Assembly (NCBI GenBank): GCA_018806985.1
Contig: JADANN010000202.1
Location: 1,116,001 to 1,180,000, forward strand
DNA: 64,000 nucleotides
Reading direction: 5' to 3'
From: Angiostrongylus vasorum
Lineage: Eukaryota > Nematoda > Chromadorea > Rhabditida > Metastrongylidae
In this document: in pieces, positions 1 through 11,700 of the stretch
Position numbering within the stretch: the stretch's first letter is position 1
How the letters are laid out: each line of letters begins with the position of its first letter
Position numbers and translations under genes: made by a program
Notes under the pieces: generated by a model
What the model was told of the DNA's origin: nothing
The model's database searches: none
What the model saw: the letters and a program-made list of their open reading frames with translations, nothing else

Positions 1-1155
1 ACCAGTAAATCTTCCATTTCTCTCTACCGCAAGCAGAAGTATCACGGTGGGTTCTGCTCTTTCTAGGGACTCGCTGAGCATTATACCTTTCTTCTAGGGT
101 TTTCGTGAAGAACTCTGACCATCGGGTCCGCGGTCTTCCTGCAGTACGTTTGTCATCCCGAAGAATCCAGTCACTAATGGCTCTTGTCCACCGGTGTCGT
201 TCATACGCATTACGTGTCCATCTTTTCTTCGACAGTTTTCCATATAGAGCGGCATCTTTGATTTTTAATCGTTGACGTAACTCGGAGCTTCGGATTCCTT
301 CCTTCACTTATGTGACACAGGATACTCCTAGCATCGTCCTTTCGACTGCGCACTCAATGAAGCTGAGTGATCTTTCATCCTGCCTACGCAGCGACCAGGT
401 TTCTGACGCTTACGTTAGGGCAGGAAGTACCGTTGAGTCGAAAAGATGAGCACGAAGTCGGGTGTTCTTTGTCCTCGTCACTACATCCACTATGCTCTTA
501 AGAGCTCCCTGGGCCGCTCGTTTCCTTCTGCTCAGCTCTGGAGCTAAGTCGTTCATCATGTTGATTTCCAGACCTAGATAGACAGAACTGGAGCATTCGG
601 AGATAATCGTTGCGTTGAGCTTGAGTGGGGCATATCCGTTCCTCATGAACATCGTTTTTGTGAGATTTAGTCGAAGACCAAGCTTTCCAGAGGCTTTGTC
701 AAAACCGAGAAGCATTCGTTCCGCTTGGCTAATGTCTGGTGTTATAATAAGATGTCATCAGCAAAGCGAAGGTGATGTAATTGGCGACCATTGATTTTCA
801 CTCCCGTCGTGTCCCATTCGTCATTTATCTCCCAGTCTTGGCATGGCGTTGTCGAGGATGGCGATAAATAATTTCGGGAAGATAGTATCGCCTTACCTAA
901 TCCGTCTTTTAACATCGATGTTAACATTGTTGTAGAATGATGATATCTTGGTTGTGATATTTTTATATAGCTGGCCAAGAATCATTAAATACTGAGTGGG
1001 GACTCCTTGGCTATCCAGGGCTTCCACGACTGCTATCTCAACTGATTCAAAAGCGGGTGTATCAATTAAAGTGATACATAGCGATCTCTTGTGCTCTTGC
1101 GATACTTCAGTGTCTTGTTATTGTGTGGATGTGGTCCTTTATATAAATCCATTAT
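1..1155 (-). mobile_element. LINE copy 1, decayed reverse-transcriptase region
   Basis: Minus-strand remnant of a non-LTR retrotransposon. The piece at 410-715 keeps the thumb and post-RT part (LNLTKTMFMRNG, YLGLEINMMNDLAPELSRR, RLRAHLFDSTVLPALT). The piece at 742-978 holds the catalytic FADD box in the order LHHLRFADDILL. Upstream, 980-1155 matches the part reading EALDSQGVPTQY. Stops and frameshifts interrupt the frame. It is colinear with 23850-24960 on the same strand, so both are copies of one family. The 5' part (endonuclease) is absent past about 1155, which fits the 5' truncation usual for LINEs. The 3' end may lie beyond the left edge. The family resembles the RTE-like elements frequent in hookworm genomes; that name is from memory of the family, not a search. 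Confidence 0.85.
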
Positions 1156-1189
1156 GAATCCGAATCATCGATCGATAAATTTTACATGC

Positions 1190-1366
1190 ACGCACATGAA
1201 CGGTAGCTTCTGGGATGTAACCCCAGCAGACACAATGTTACGCCTAATTGTGCACTTCGGACCGATAACTGTCGCTACTTCCAGATCCAGTGGAACATGC
1301 TGTAAAAGCGGAAGTGATGGAGCAGCAATGGCGAGATCACTCGAGGAAGATGAACGAGAAAAATGA
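1190..1366. other. Segment open on both strands, possible exon
   Basis: The plus strand reads an open frame that ends in a charged C-terminus (SLEEDEREK, stop at 1364-1366). The minus strand is also open through the same stretch and reads a serine/leucine-rich peptide (APSLPLLQHVPLDLEVATV), with a possible GTAAAA donor near 1180. Base composition is higher in GC than the surroundings. I cannot decide the strand and recognise no family. Confidence 0.25.
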
Positions 1367-1369
1367 TAG

Positions 1370-2199
1370 AATAGATATAAAGAGTAGTGGGTATGGTAAT
1401 CACATTGCCGTACTCAAATAGTATCACTGCCATGGACGATGCTTTCGAGGCAAAGAAATAGAAATTCTGTCGTAGTTCGCACTGCTAGTGAGAGTGGGTC
1501 ATCCAAAGATTTTGCATGATTTTTTCACTCACAACTGGTACACCTGAAATCTTCATATCTGCTATCCGATAGGTGTACTCAATGGTTGAAAACGAACATT
1601 TCATGATGCATTGATTTGCGTTGAGAACTAAACAAAATTTGACAGATTTGGAAGGTATTGCTTTCTTAGTTTGTCTTCTATAAGGGAGATCAATGAAGAG
1701 AAGTTCAGTTTGAGTATGTTTGAAGCATGAGTTCAGAACTACGATGGAAATCGCTTGGGCAAAGTTTCTATCACATTACGCTCCTCGGATCTATTTTTCT
1801 TGGTGAAACAAAGTTGTCGGTGGGCATTGGAATCGTACAAGACAATGCTTCAAACGTCGACCTCCCACATCTCATTTCCTGTTTAAAACCTCAGTGGTAC
1901 CATCATTACATAGTTGTCGTGGTTACCGCTTCAAGACACCAATCCGGACGACGAACACAGGTTGCTTATCAAAGAGCTACAAAACTCCCGAGTACGGGAT
2001 AGGACTTATGGAGTGGTTCCAAGAATGGAGCTAGGTTAAAACTACGAAAAGGGGGCCCAGAAAGTTAGTACGGGGAACTGCTATTGAGGTCTGGAATGAA
2101 GTAATTGGAGAGTTCCACTTCTTATGCTTCTTAATGAAAATGACATTTCACAATCTGCTGTCATGACAAAGGGGGATAGGGCGAAGAAATTGGACTCAA
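1370..2199. other. Intergenic, no feature recognised
   Basis: About 830 bases of AT-rich sequence. A 91-codon plus-strand frame at 1727-2002 shows no splice signals, motif or family resemblance and is probably chance. Confidence 0.4.
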
Positions 2200-2590
2200 A
2201 TTTTCTACCCTTTTTTTATAGGTCACTTTTTTCACATCTTCTGTGCGGATCCCAACTTTTCACACATTCGATTCACTTCCTCGTATCCATCATCCAACAT
2301 CCGATGGTCTTCCAACTGTAACGTTTGGCTTTAGCTGCTGATTGAGGATTTTCGTTTCATTATGGGTCTTGTTGAATGCTAGTCGAGTCGATTCTCCCTG
2401 AAATGCTGAACTAGTCGGTCTGTAACGTTTCCAGTTGGATTTCAGAGTGATTTTTTTCTCGGACAAGTCCGGTACTAATTTGCCAACGCCGGAGAGTTGA
2501 GAGGCTTGGTGAAACTGGAGCGGGATCGAACCAGCACCGTGCTCGTGATGACCATCATAACTGCCACTGTGCTCTCCATTTTTGTTTTCT
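2200..2590 (-). repeat. SINE-A, tail-2 form, full length
   Basis: tRNA-derived SINE read on the minus strand. A box A-like GAGCACAGTGGCAGT lies at about 2560-2580 and a box B-like GGTTCGATCCCGC at about 2519-2532. They are followed by the family body (AATTAGTACCGGACTTGTC) and then tail 2, which ends near GTGAATCGAATGTG at about 2262-2275. It aligns along its length with 59540-59960. Confidence 0.75.
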
Positions 2591-2610
2591 ACCATGTGGG
2601 TGTTAAGTCA

Positions 2611-3380
2611 GTACTACTAGTAAATCGACCAGTAATCGACCAGAAATGTCTTCTATCCTACGTCTAGATAAAATAGGTCATATTTGAACAGTCGTATTTC
2701 CATTATTTTTCATATTTCGTGCTGTCTCATAGTTAATTTATTTAATTTATTGTTAATATGTTCCCTCATCTTTTGTAAATTTCTTGTACAACAGAGCATC
2801 ATCTTCTTTTAATTCGAATTTTTCAATCTAAACGAAATTCATAGGTCGGATGGGAATAAAGAGCATATTCTATGTGAATATTTCCATTTTTTCTTCATCT
2901 CTTGCATGTCCGTATTTCATATTACCATACGTTTTTTCGCGTTAAATACGTATTGTTCTTAGTTATATTTCTTGCAGTCTTCTCCTTTATTACGAAATTG
3001 TTTGCCACATGGTCCATGCAAGGATATTGCTCGTACTTCAAAGCTTCATCTTCAACGCACACGTTTGCTTCCGGAAATGCAGCAATGCCTTTCTACGTAG
3101 ACCTTTTGAACAAATAACATAAATTTTCTCAAGTTCGGTAACTCCAGTCCGTTCATGAGTGCTATTTAGTCATCGCTGTTGATTTGCTAGTCCTTCCATA
3201 CCTACACGTTGTCACAATTCTACGCGGATATATTCTTCCTGACTAACAATGTACTTCTGTTAGCGCACCTGTTTACTGGGATCATTTTCGAGTATTGGTC
3301 ACGTAACTACTTAAGTTGTCTATGTGTACACTAGTTAATTTTGCTACGTAGTTATTGTTTTATCACTTTTGTTTACATAA
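2611..3380. other. Intergenic, one weak exon candidate
   Basis: A plus-strand frame ends at 3117 after a plausible acceptor (TATTTCTTGCAG, ending at about 2977) and reads YVDLLNK before its stop. No domain is recognised and no partner exon was found. The rest is AT-rich with no visible feature. Confidence 0.2.
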
Positions 3381-3381
3381 A

Positions 3382-3403
3382 GGTTTAATTGCCCAAGTGT
3401 GAG
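3382..3403 (+). other. SL1 spliced-leader-like sequence
   Basis: These 22 bases match the conserved nematode SL1 leader (a known, near-invariant sequence) at 20 of 22 positions. The differences are A to G at position 10 and T to G at position 18. A GT follows at once, as in an SL RNA donor, but the next 80 bases lack the SL RNA stem-loops and an Sm site. It is therefore not a working SL RNA gene. It could be a fossil SL RNA copy, or the 5' end of a retrocopied trans-spliced mRNA; an A-rich AATAAAAAAAA run lies at about 3445-3456. Confidence 0.45.
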
Positions 3404-3502
3404 GTCAGCTGTAACGGCAGATCAAAAAGGCCTGTGTAGCAAAGCAATAAAAAAAACTTCTCAGATGTTGCACATATCGACGAATTTCCACTATATAGTC
3501 CA

Positions 3503-3796
3503 TTGTCGCATGGACCCGCTAATTACGCATATCCAATTTGCAATTTGACATCGCAGAATCTAGCTCCTTTGCAGCAAAGTGGTCAAGGTTACAGCAATTC
3601 AAATTCGTTACTAATCACACAGCACAACGCATTGTGTGGCTCGATTCATGGAGCTCATCGTCGAAACTCAACGTTGCTTGAGCTAGGTTTGCCTATAACG
3701 GGGGTTTTCCATTGGTCAACCTCCGTTATTGGTAACGCTGAATTCGCATTTCGCATGGGACCATCAAGCCTAAACAATAAACAATTTTTTTGTTGA
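3503..3796 (+). other. Open frame, possible exon of unknown gene
   Basis: An open frame of 97 codons whose first 60 residues are rich in Q, N and S (LAPLQQSGQGYSNSNS). It begins 100 bases after the SL1-like sequence. No start context, domain or paired exon was found. It may be part of a retrocopy, an exon, or chance. Confidence 0.2.
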
Positions 3797-3799
3797 CTT

Positions 3800-5265
3800 C
3801 ACTAAAGATCCGCAGAGAATCTTAAGTTCCGTAGACAGTTCGCAGTTCTACTTTTCTTGCACCAGCTGTAGGATGTTTCTCTCTCGCAGATATAGTGAAA
3901 TGGTCGATGCAACCTTTATTATTTAATCTCGTAGCGTTTGTTAATTGTACTTGATGTTTATTTTTCCACTAGTTCTTAATTACCAGTTTGGGATCAGGCT
4001 TAGTGAGAATTGGGAAAACTGCTTATGAAAGCAACGGAAAATTCCAATCTCGCAAGCAACCAAATCTTCACTAGAGAAAGAGCGTGAGCGAAAATGAACT
4101 GAGCTGCCTTATTGAGCAAGGGCATAAAGGATTTATGTAAACATTTTGTTGTTGTATTAATGCTTCTGTCTAGTCTTATTAATAACCTAGTGATCTTTAA
4201 TCGCGTCCTATGGTTCTTAAATGTGCTTTCTTTGTTCGTATCCAATTGTCCTCCTCTGGAAATCGTTCTCAATATCGGTAGGCATCACAGGTTCGAAAAC
4301 AAGGTCCTTGGTCATTTCTACTTCATATTACTTTATGAAGTAAATAAATGGCTGATAAAGGCGCTCTGACTCAAGGTTTCTCACCTTTCCTTACACAAAT
4401 TCCAAACGTTTGTTATTCTTACAATTTAGTTGTATATCTTTGTTATTCTTACAATTTAGTTATATATTACGGTGATGGTGTGGATTTACCAGCTTGTGCT
4501 ATCTGCAAGGTGTCGGGAATGTTGTTTGAGTACGGGGATGGTCCGTTCTTAGAAATTGTGTTCTCCCAGCAATATTTGAACTTGAGGGCTAATTTTACTT
4601 TGCGTTTTTTGAATGCTTTCTTTGGAGTTTCTCTGAACGAGAAATTCGTAATCCCTGTAAAGCAGAAACTGGCGTGCTGCCTTGCCTACAAGTTTCTTGA
4701 GGAACGACAGTAGTTCTTGGCGTATTGGTCTCGTTCGCCTTTAGTGACCACGCAGAGGAATGAACCGCATACTTCCACTTTCTTGTAACACTACCTCACT
4801 ATGCTTAGAAGTGAAACGCTGATGGGTAAGAGTAGAAGTCCATACTGAAAATGTGGACTTTATGTTTGTGAGCATATTATATTCATCCTGGATCATTGTT
4901 AATATTTTAGTAGATGCCTATTCTTATGTAGTAGAGGGCGTAGGTTTTTAAACGTTACTTCACGAACTAGAACTTCACACGTTGAAGAGATAAGTAGTTG
5001 TAAATCTACAAAGCATGGGATTCTACAGCAACGTTAAATATGCAGATACGATTGCAGAAGTTTGGCAAACAAAAGACGTTGTGGAAGATGTTTTTTAAGA
5101 AGCTGCAAAAGAACCACGATCGAGCTTGCGTGTTTAGAACTTTGTGATTTCTAAATTAATACCTTGAACATTTATTATGGTACTAGAAACCTTATTAAAT
5201 AGATATCACATCATTTGATTCAAAAAAGACGTGGTGTTCACCTCAGAGAAGGGGTTGTACTACTA
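3800..5265. other. Intergenic with a 30-bp tandem repeat
   Basis: The only clear structure is a 30-base unit repeated almost twice at 4411-4466 (TGTTATTCTTACAATTTAGT recurs exactly 30 bases later). It falls inside a 121-codon plus-strand frame at 4348-4713 that shows no recognisable motif. Confidence 0.4.
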
Positions 5266-5269
5266 CAAT

Positions 5270-5630
5270 GTTAACCTTTTATTTACTGCCAACCGTAATT
5301 TTTCACGGCGCGGTATTTTGTGAAATGCAACCATAGTGATGCTGAGATGTTCGCAAAACTTCAACCTCAGGCCAGATCGAATCATGATTAGCTTTTCCAG
5401 GAGCTCGCGTGTTACACAGTACACCACTGATGTCCTTGCTTTGCTCTCTCTCTCTCTCAGCTACCTGTTTTCTGCGTAATGAAGCCATCAGCAATTACCC
5501 CGGAATAATCTGCGGAACATAAGTCGGCATTAAACCCAGTTAAGCTGAGACCGTAAAGGAAATCAGAATGTTAGTTCTTTATTTATTGCTTACTGTTATT
5601 TTTCACAGCAGAGTATTATGTGATATTACT
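5270..5630 (-). repeat. SINE-B copy with repeated flank
   Basis: Second tRNA-derived family, read on minus. It has the tail block 'ctttttatttactgcc' with 'gggtattatgtgaaat', the conserved 'atgatgctgagat...tttgcaaaact' block and the promoter-like region around 5395-5430. The tail block occurs on both sides (5275-5335 and 5570-5630), so two units partly overlap in tandem. Confidence 0.6.
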
Positions 5631-5875
5631 GTATACTTTGTACAGCTCTACAGTGCTAGGGAAAGCGTGTTGTTTATAAAAGTTGTAATAGCTGTGCATG
5701 TTGACCTATTGCTTCAATGGAGGTAGGTACATCTGAGCGACAACTAATGCCACGCGATTGAGCTCTGAGAACTATATGTGGTTACTGTCGTTAAAAGCAA
5801 TAAAAATGGAAGACGTCCTACAAAAAATTCTGTGTTGCAATTTTTGCCATGAGCGCTCAGAACAAATGAAGAGCT

Positions 5876-6019
5876 CTGTGGCACGTTGTTGATCGATGGA
5901 AAGCATTGATTCCCCCTTCGAGTAGCTCGATGATTGACAGAGTCGCTCGCTATGCAGATGAATGCCGTAGTATTATCAGTGCAGTTTCCAACAAAAAACT
6001 TGATTGTCAATGTTCTTAG
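5876..6019 (+). other. Exon candidate, unrecognised
   Basis: Open frame reading RALWHVVDRWKALIPP, then a serine run, then RVARYADECRSIISAV, ending at TAG 6017-6019. The sequence looks protein-like and balanced in codon use, but no acceptor with a good pyrimidine tract was seen. The opposite strand is also open over 5744-6085. Unknown family. Confidence 0.3.
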
Positions 6020-6109
6020 CAATATTGCTATGCTGTGTGCTAAATAATATATATCACCAGCTCCTACGGGATGCCATGCCGCCATAAAAGCGGATCAGAA
6101 GGTCATATT

Positions 6110-6345
6110 GATGGGAGTAGATCTAAAACTATCCTACATAAAAGAGGACCACCGAGTGAGGATGCTCTTCGTTCGAGCGGTGCTCCAGTGCACTAGATTC
6201 GACTGGTGCGGCAACAAAGATCTGCATCGCGAAGACGAACGACCGTGGACGATCGTCTCTTTTTAATTGGGATCTGAAGAAGATGAAGACGTTGAAATGT
6301 TGGCCGAACAAAGCTTTATACCAGTATCGTGTTACCTTAATAGTC
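6110..6345. repeat. MITE-A, right arm
   Basis: Carries the family block 'gaagacgttgaaatgttggc' at about 6283-6302, followed by an AT-rich segment and 'gtatcgtgtta'. The inner part (TGCTCCAGTGCACTAGATTCGA) matches the interior seen at 46500 and, inverted, at 29990. The left arm is missing. Confidence 0.6.
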
Positions 6346-6541
6346 CAATGAAATATTTACTATTTATTCTAATGTTAATCGAAAATCGGCGTTAGAAAGA
6401 TTTCACTGTCGTGAGTACAAAGAACTATATTTCTTTTTCGTACTATTCCGATCGAGAATTATTCTCATGTTAAAAATAAGAAGCGTCTCGAGTGGTTGTC
6501 CTTTGCCGTCATTGTCAAATAACAAGCAAGTTGGAGAGAAT

Positions 6542-6656
6542 GACAGGCAGGTAGGAAAACAGAAAGAAAGAAACACAGACAGACAGAGGGACATACAGAT
6601 AGGCAGACAGAGAGACAGGCAGACAGACAGGTAGGTAGACAGACGGACAGACCGAT
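6542..6656. repeat. GACA/GACAG-rich microsatellite
   Basis: Imperfect tetranucleotide array of GACA units with interruptions, in a purine-rich stretch on the plus strand. It creates spurious S/C/L/V-rich reading frames on the minus strand. Confidence 0.85.
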
Positions 6657-6998
6657 AGGAAAAGAGTGAAAGAGCAAATGTCAGTATTATTCAATCACCC
6701 TTGAACAAATGGCTTGTGGGTGAGCCACGTTGTTTACTATCTTCGAAACTTATGTTCTTTGATGGTTGAAGTTCACGTAGCTAAAGGATGACTGAAAAGA
6801 AAATGTCTATTTTTAAAAGGTTTATAATCTTTCATTATTAACCAGTGATTCGAAAAAAACTTCTAGTTTACTTATATGCTGTAGTATTTTCCTCATTTTC
6901 TTCCTGCATTTTCCCTAATGCATGGAAATCATATTCACGTTGTTTTTATTCTTCAGACTAGTTATTTTGTTTGAAATTTGGGAGCCCTGCAAGCAATC

Positions 6999-7370
6999 AT
7001 GGACGGTTCACCATGCAGAACGGTGTCTGGCTATCGGCTCGTTATGAAGGTCGGAGGTCTACTGTTCAAGTGCAAAGACGCTGGAGGACCAAAAAGGTGG
7101 AGGCAAAAACGCTCAAGTTGACGCAAAGATGTTAAGGAATTCTCATACAAAACTCATTATTGCAGCTTCTGTAAGTGATATCAAAGAAAAGGTCGACATT
7201 CGATATTCCAGTTGTAGTGCAAAGTGTTCAAAAAAGAATGCTTTGCTTATAACCCCTTTCTTCCTCTGCAGTTGGTTAAAGGAGAAGTCTACTTTATGAA
7301 ACGTGCGGCTTTGAAAGAACTTGAGGAGCAACTGCGAGAAGTTATGTCTTCATCTCGTAAGAGTTCCTAG
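6999..7370 (+). CDS. Small two-exon gene, unrecognised
   Basis: The last exon (7272-7370, 33 codons with TAG) is clear. It follows a strong acceptor (TTTCTTCCTCTGCAG) and reads LVKGEVYFMKRAALKELEEQ, a basic, probably helical C-terminus ending SSSRKSS. The preceding exon ends at 7170 with a consensus donor (TCT|GTAAGTG), giving a 101-bp intron with matching phase 0. Its last codons read KNAQVDAKMLRNSHTKLIIA. Going upstream the frame hits a stop at 7045-7047. If the A run at about 7092-7096 were one base shorter, the frame would join the ATG at 6999 (MDGSPCRTVSGYRLVMKVGG) and the gene would be complete at about 88 aa. An AATAAA at about 7494 lies 125 bases past the stop. No family recognised. 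Confidence 0.5.
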
Positions 7371-7819
7371 TGAAATCAGCTGGTGCAGTTCCTGAGCGAC
7401 TTAAGAAGCTGATGACGTATTCGAATTTGGAATAATGCTCAGTACTATACACTTCCTTCTTATACTCATTTCTCGTGAAAATCATAGCTAAGAAATAAAT
7501 GATAAGAATTTTTAAAATAGGGACCTACTTTTTCAATCATCCTCTGCTTCAAATTGTCGTTCTTTTATTGGCGTTATCAAACGCGTTTTATAGAAATCTG
7601 TAAGGCTCAAACAAACGTCCTAGAGTGACTAATGAATTTGCCAAATAACAGATCTTGACTGGTTCTAGAAAATGTTACGAAGTCTTGTGGACTTGATGTC
7701 GTATCGAAGACATCTCAAAAATTATTTTTCCAAATTTCACTGCATATTTTGTCTATTTGCATACTTTTATGGCCCGACTTAACATATTGTACAGATTACT
7801 GCACTTTTTTCTCTTCTTT
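7371..7819. other. 3' flank and intergenic
   Basis: Contains the putative polyadenylation signal of the small gene at about 7494-7499. Otherwise AT-rich with nothing recognised. Confidence 0.4.
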
Positions 7820-8045
7820 CTTTGGTTTACATCCGTCATTCACGAATGCCGGTAAAGTCGATCGTCCTTCAGATATCTGTTTTAGATCACTCCATGCTCT
7901 AAAGCATAGACAATCAGCAGCCTTTGTGGCCTGCACGGTTTTCTCAGGCAAGTCTGGTACCAATTTGCTGACCTCAAGTGGATGCGAGACTCAGATGCTG
8001 TGGCGAGGTCGAACCAGCGACTATACATGTATTATTGCACAGAGT
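7820..8045 (-). repeat. SINE-A, tail-2 form, partial
   Basis: Minus-strand copy with the body block at about 7940-7970 (plus strand 'caagtctggtaccaatttgctgac') and a box B-like 'ggtcgaaccagcga' at about 8007-8020. Tail 2 lies at lower coordinates and is degraded. It sits 360 bases past the stop codon of the first SWEET gene. Confidence 0.65.
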
Positions 8046-8404
8046 CTATAATCACTCTGGGGTTTCCGTGCTTTTTGGTATCACTGCATGAAAAACGAAT
8101 TAACGACCAGTTTTCGAAATTATTTATTGCTGGAAAAGCTAACATTAACCCGCACTACACAGAGCAATATTGCACATAATTTGAAACATAAAATGAAGCA
8201 GACCCATTAGGTCGTTGTACACACGTAGAGCCCTTTAATATGAAAAACTAAGTGGTCAATACAGTAGACACTACTGCTTCTCAAAGTTATCTCGAAAACA
8301 AGTACCAGTGATGAGAAGATACTAGAACGGTCAAATTAACACATGTAAAACAATCTGCACTCAGTTGAGCGCTGGTTTCAACAAGGAATCAGGTGATAAC
8401 CAAA

Positions 8405-8697
8405 TTACACCACTGACTTAGCGTCAGTTTGGTCACATAGATCTGGAGAACTAACACTGCGGCGAATGTTCGCCGCCGGTGCGTCGGAGGAGAAGCGCTG
8501 CGAAGATGCTAGTTTTCGTGCCAAGGTCTCTGGATTCAAGATCAAGTCGCCTTTCTTGAAAGCGTCCCGCAGATTTTTACCCATATTGCTGTTAAGTGTT
8601 GCCTCCGCTGTCTTCTCGGAGATGGTGTCTTCATCGCCAATTGTTTCCGAGTACATGAAGTTGGAACTAAATGAAACGTTGTTGAGCGGTTGTAACG

Positions 8698-8781
<84 letters not shown>

Positions 8782-11700
8782 GCTATGTACCAATGGAAAT
8801 TATTCCTTTATCAAGACTGCAAGGGGATGGGCTTATTCTTAATGTTCAAGGTAAGCTCCAGCAAAAATATAACGTTTTGAGTTTATATTTGGAGCGAAAT
8901 GAAGAATATCACAAGTTAGATTTTTTCTTTCGTGAAAATTCCCTCATAATTTTCACCTAAGCTTGATGTTTCGGTTAACTGACGCGTAAGTAAAGGAAAA
9001 TCCGTTAGTGTGGTAACCGCATTGTTTTATTTCTTGAGGCAGTGCTCGTATCTCGATCAACGTTCGGCGATACACTAGTTTTGTAACGAATTTCGGCCTG
9101 TTATTTGTCGCAATTGTCTAGCAGAACTGGTTACCTTCCAAGTCAGTAGTTTTGAGATCAATCATTAATCCCAAGATCAATAACGATAACTTACTGATCT
9201 TGATGATGAATAGACGCCATGCCGATGACATGCTCCAGCTCCTCAGCCACTGTATTCACGTTGGCGATCATCTTTTTCGACCAGCGAAGAGCTCGAGTGA
9301 AGTGTTCTTCTGATTTCTGTTCACTGCCGTCCATTTCGGGCATGATCTCTGAAATTGTTAGAAATCAAGTCTGCGATAACGATGTGGAAGAATAACGATA
9401 GTGATCGCGATCTGTTCGGCGCAAACATCGTTCTCAATGATATCACATCCCAGTTTGATGATGAAGACATTTCCGGTGAACGATGTTCATACCATCATTA
9501 AGAAACCGACCCCTGATTGGTGCTTCCAAATCGATCTCCTTTCCGCTAGGAGCGCAGCATCCACATATTCTAGCGATAAGCGATCGTTGGCCGGGCTTTC
9601 TTGGCAGTATAATAAACAGAAACAATTGTCCGACAGCTAGCGCCGATCCGATACCGTTTGGAGTCTAGAATATAGGTAATGAAGGCTAGATTCCACCTTT
9701 GGTGCTTGTCAGCTCTATGAAATGACTACTTAAATATATGCCATCACTTTACATTTATAATGATTTCCAGCTAAAGATTATGCGGTTAACAAGATGTGCG
9801 TTTAAAAAAAACGTACAATGAGGTATATATCCCTAACGAGAAGTCCGTAGAGGAACCATTCAGATGATACCATGAAATTGGCGATACACAGCGGTAGTGG
9901 CAGCGTAGAAGTCGCTCCGCGACGAATTACGACCCGCTAAAATGTCGATTCCAGAATTTATTAGTGGTTTTGACGCTCAAAAAGTCATTCCCAAGAGTAA
10001 TTATTTATTGACTAAGATTATTCGATATCTCGCTCTGGGCACGATTTTTTTATGTTTATGTAAAACATTGCTGGAGCATTGCTGTTGGTTCAACATTTCC
10101 CTGAATCAGGATACCAGCATGATTTAACGACTTGTGACTTCGGCTCATGTGAAAAATAAGTGGAAACTACTACAATTCTTCTAGCCACTAGATATTTCAC
10201 TAAAGGTTAAAGCACTCGGTGTTGACTTATCTCTAAGGAGTGACTAAGAAGTTACTATATCGCCAAGACTTGACATGCTTTGAAGAGGCATTCTGAATTC
10301 ATTTTTATTGACTTAAGACTAGGATGAAAATACTTGATACTCGAATTGCCCCTCCTCACTGGTTGTGTGGACCCCAGCATAATCTCCATTTTTTGGAAAT
10401 TTGCTGGTTAAGCCATTGCCTCGAATCCCGAAGTCAGTCTTGCCAAAGTCTCCCCAGGTCTTCACCACCACAGGCAGTCGCAGCCCTTATGGATCAGAGG
10501 GAGATTTGCCACCATGCGACTTTGATACCAAGCCGGTGGTGGATCCTGGTATTGGTGTTGGCTTACTCTTGGCTAGGCTTCCTGATGGAAACGCCGGACT
10601 CCTTCTCACCTTAGGAGACCTCGCCAGTGGGATGAATGTTCCCGCCGCACATCGCTGCCCGACACCCAGGAACACATCCCAGCCACGACGATGCGGTAAA
10701 CCGTTGGGTGGCTAGGATGAAAATAGCGGTATAAATTTACTAAACAAAGTTTATTTGATGAAATTGACTAACGTTATAAAACCCGACAATGCCTTTTCAG
10801 TTGAAAACATGAAGGATTTTAAATTCCTTATTACTGCCTGAGCACTAAATATTTTTTTTGTCCTTTTTTGCTTTGACTTAAAATTAGACGAAGACGTCGA
10901 AACGTTAGCCGAATAAGCCTTTTTATCAGCATCGTGTTAACTTAATGATCCAAGAAGATACTAAGTACTAGACAAATTACATATCTACAGGTTCCGACGT
11001 TTTTATGGTTTTTTAAGAATTTTTTAAGAAATGGGTGCGTGTGGCGCAGTGGAATCGCCCTTCAATGTACATGGGTTCGATCTGCGCGCCCTAGGGCCAC
11101 CAAGCTTCCCATCTCTCGGGGTTGGCAAATTGGTACCAGACTTGTCTGGGAGGATAGCACTACTGGCTCCACTCATCGGCAGGTCATCATGAGTCATTGT
11201 AAAGGCCAGATTTGCATATAATCAATCACCTACAACAATGCCTGTTGAAGTCGAATGCATGCGCATCCCTCAGGAATTGATCAACGCGGGTAGCTTTATC
11301 CATTTCTTCAGTTCGGGGAGTATCAAATAATTGATTGGATCGCGTAGATGTTAAGACGCTCTTTTCGCAATGCTTTAATTATTATTTAAATTTCATCTCC
11401 TTGTTTTTACAATAGCCTTCTGGTGCAAGTTCTTCGTAGTATGGGCTTTTTCATTGTTTTTTAAAAGATATGAACACTTACCAGACCAGCTAGCGGAGCA
11501 GCGAAGTCACCGATGTTTAGCGTCATGCATACAATTCCGAGGGGATGAAAGACTTTCATTCCGAACAGTTTCACAGAGCCGATCAGAGCTGCACACATTG
11601 CCAATACCACACTCACTTTGATGGTGATAAAAAGCTATAATACGAAACTCTAGCCTAACGGAAGCTTATTTTGGTTTGATAGCCCCATTTGGTTGGTATA

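Noticed and set aside
4348..4713. 121-codon plus-strand frame
   Set aside because: It includes a 30-bp tandem repeat and shows no motif, splice site or codon signal; probably chance.
5744..6085. 113-codon minus-strand frame
   Set aside because: The plus strand over the same bases reads a more protein-like sequence; no splice signals on minus.
6403..6677. Minus-strand frames rich in Ser, Cys, Leu and Val
   Set aside because: They are translations of the GACA microsatellite.
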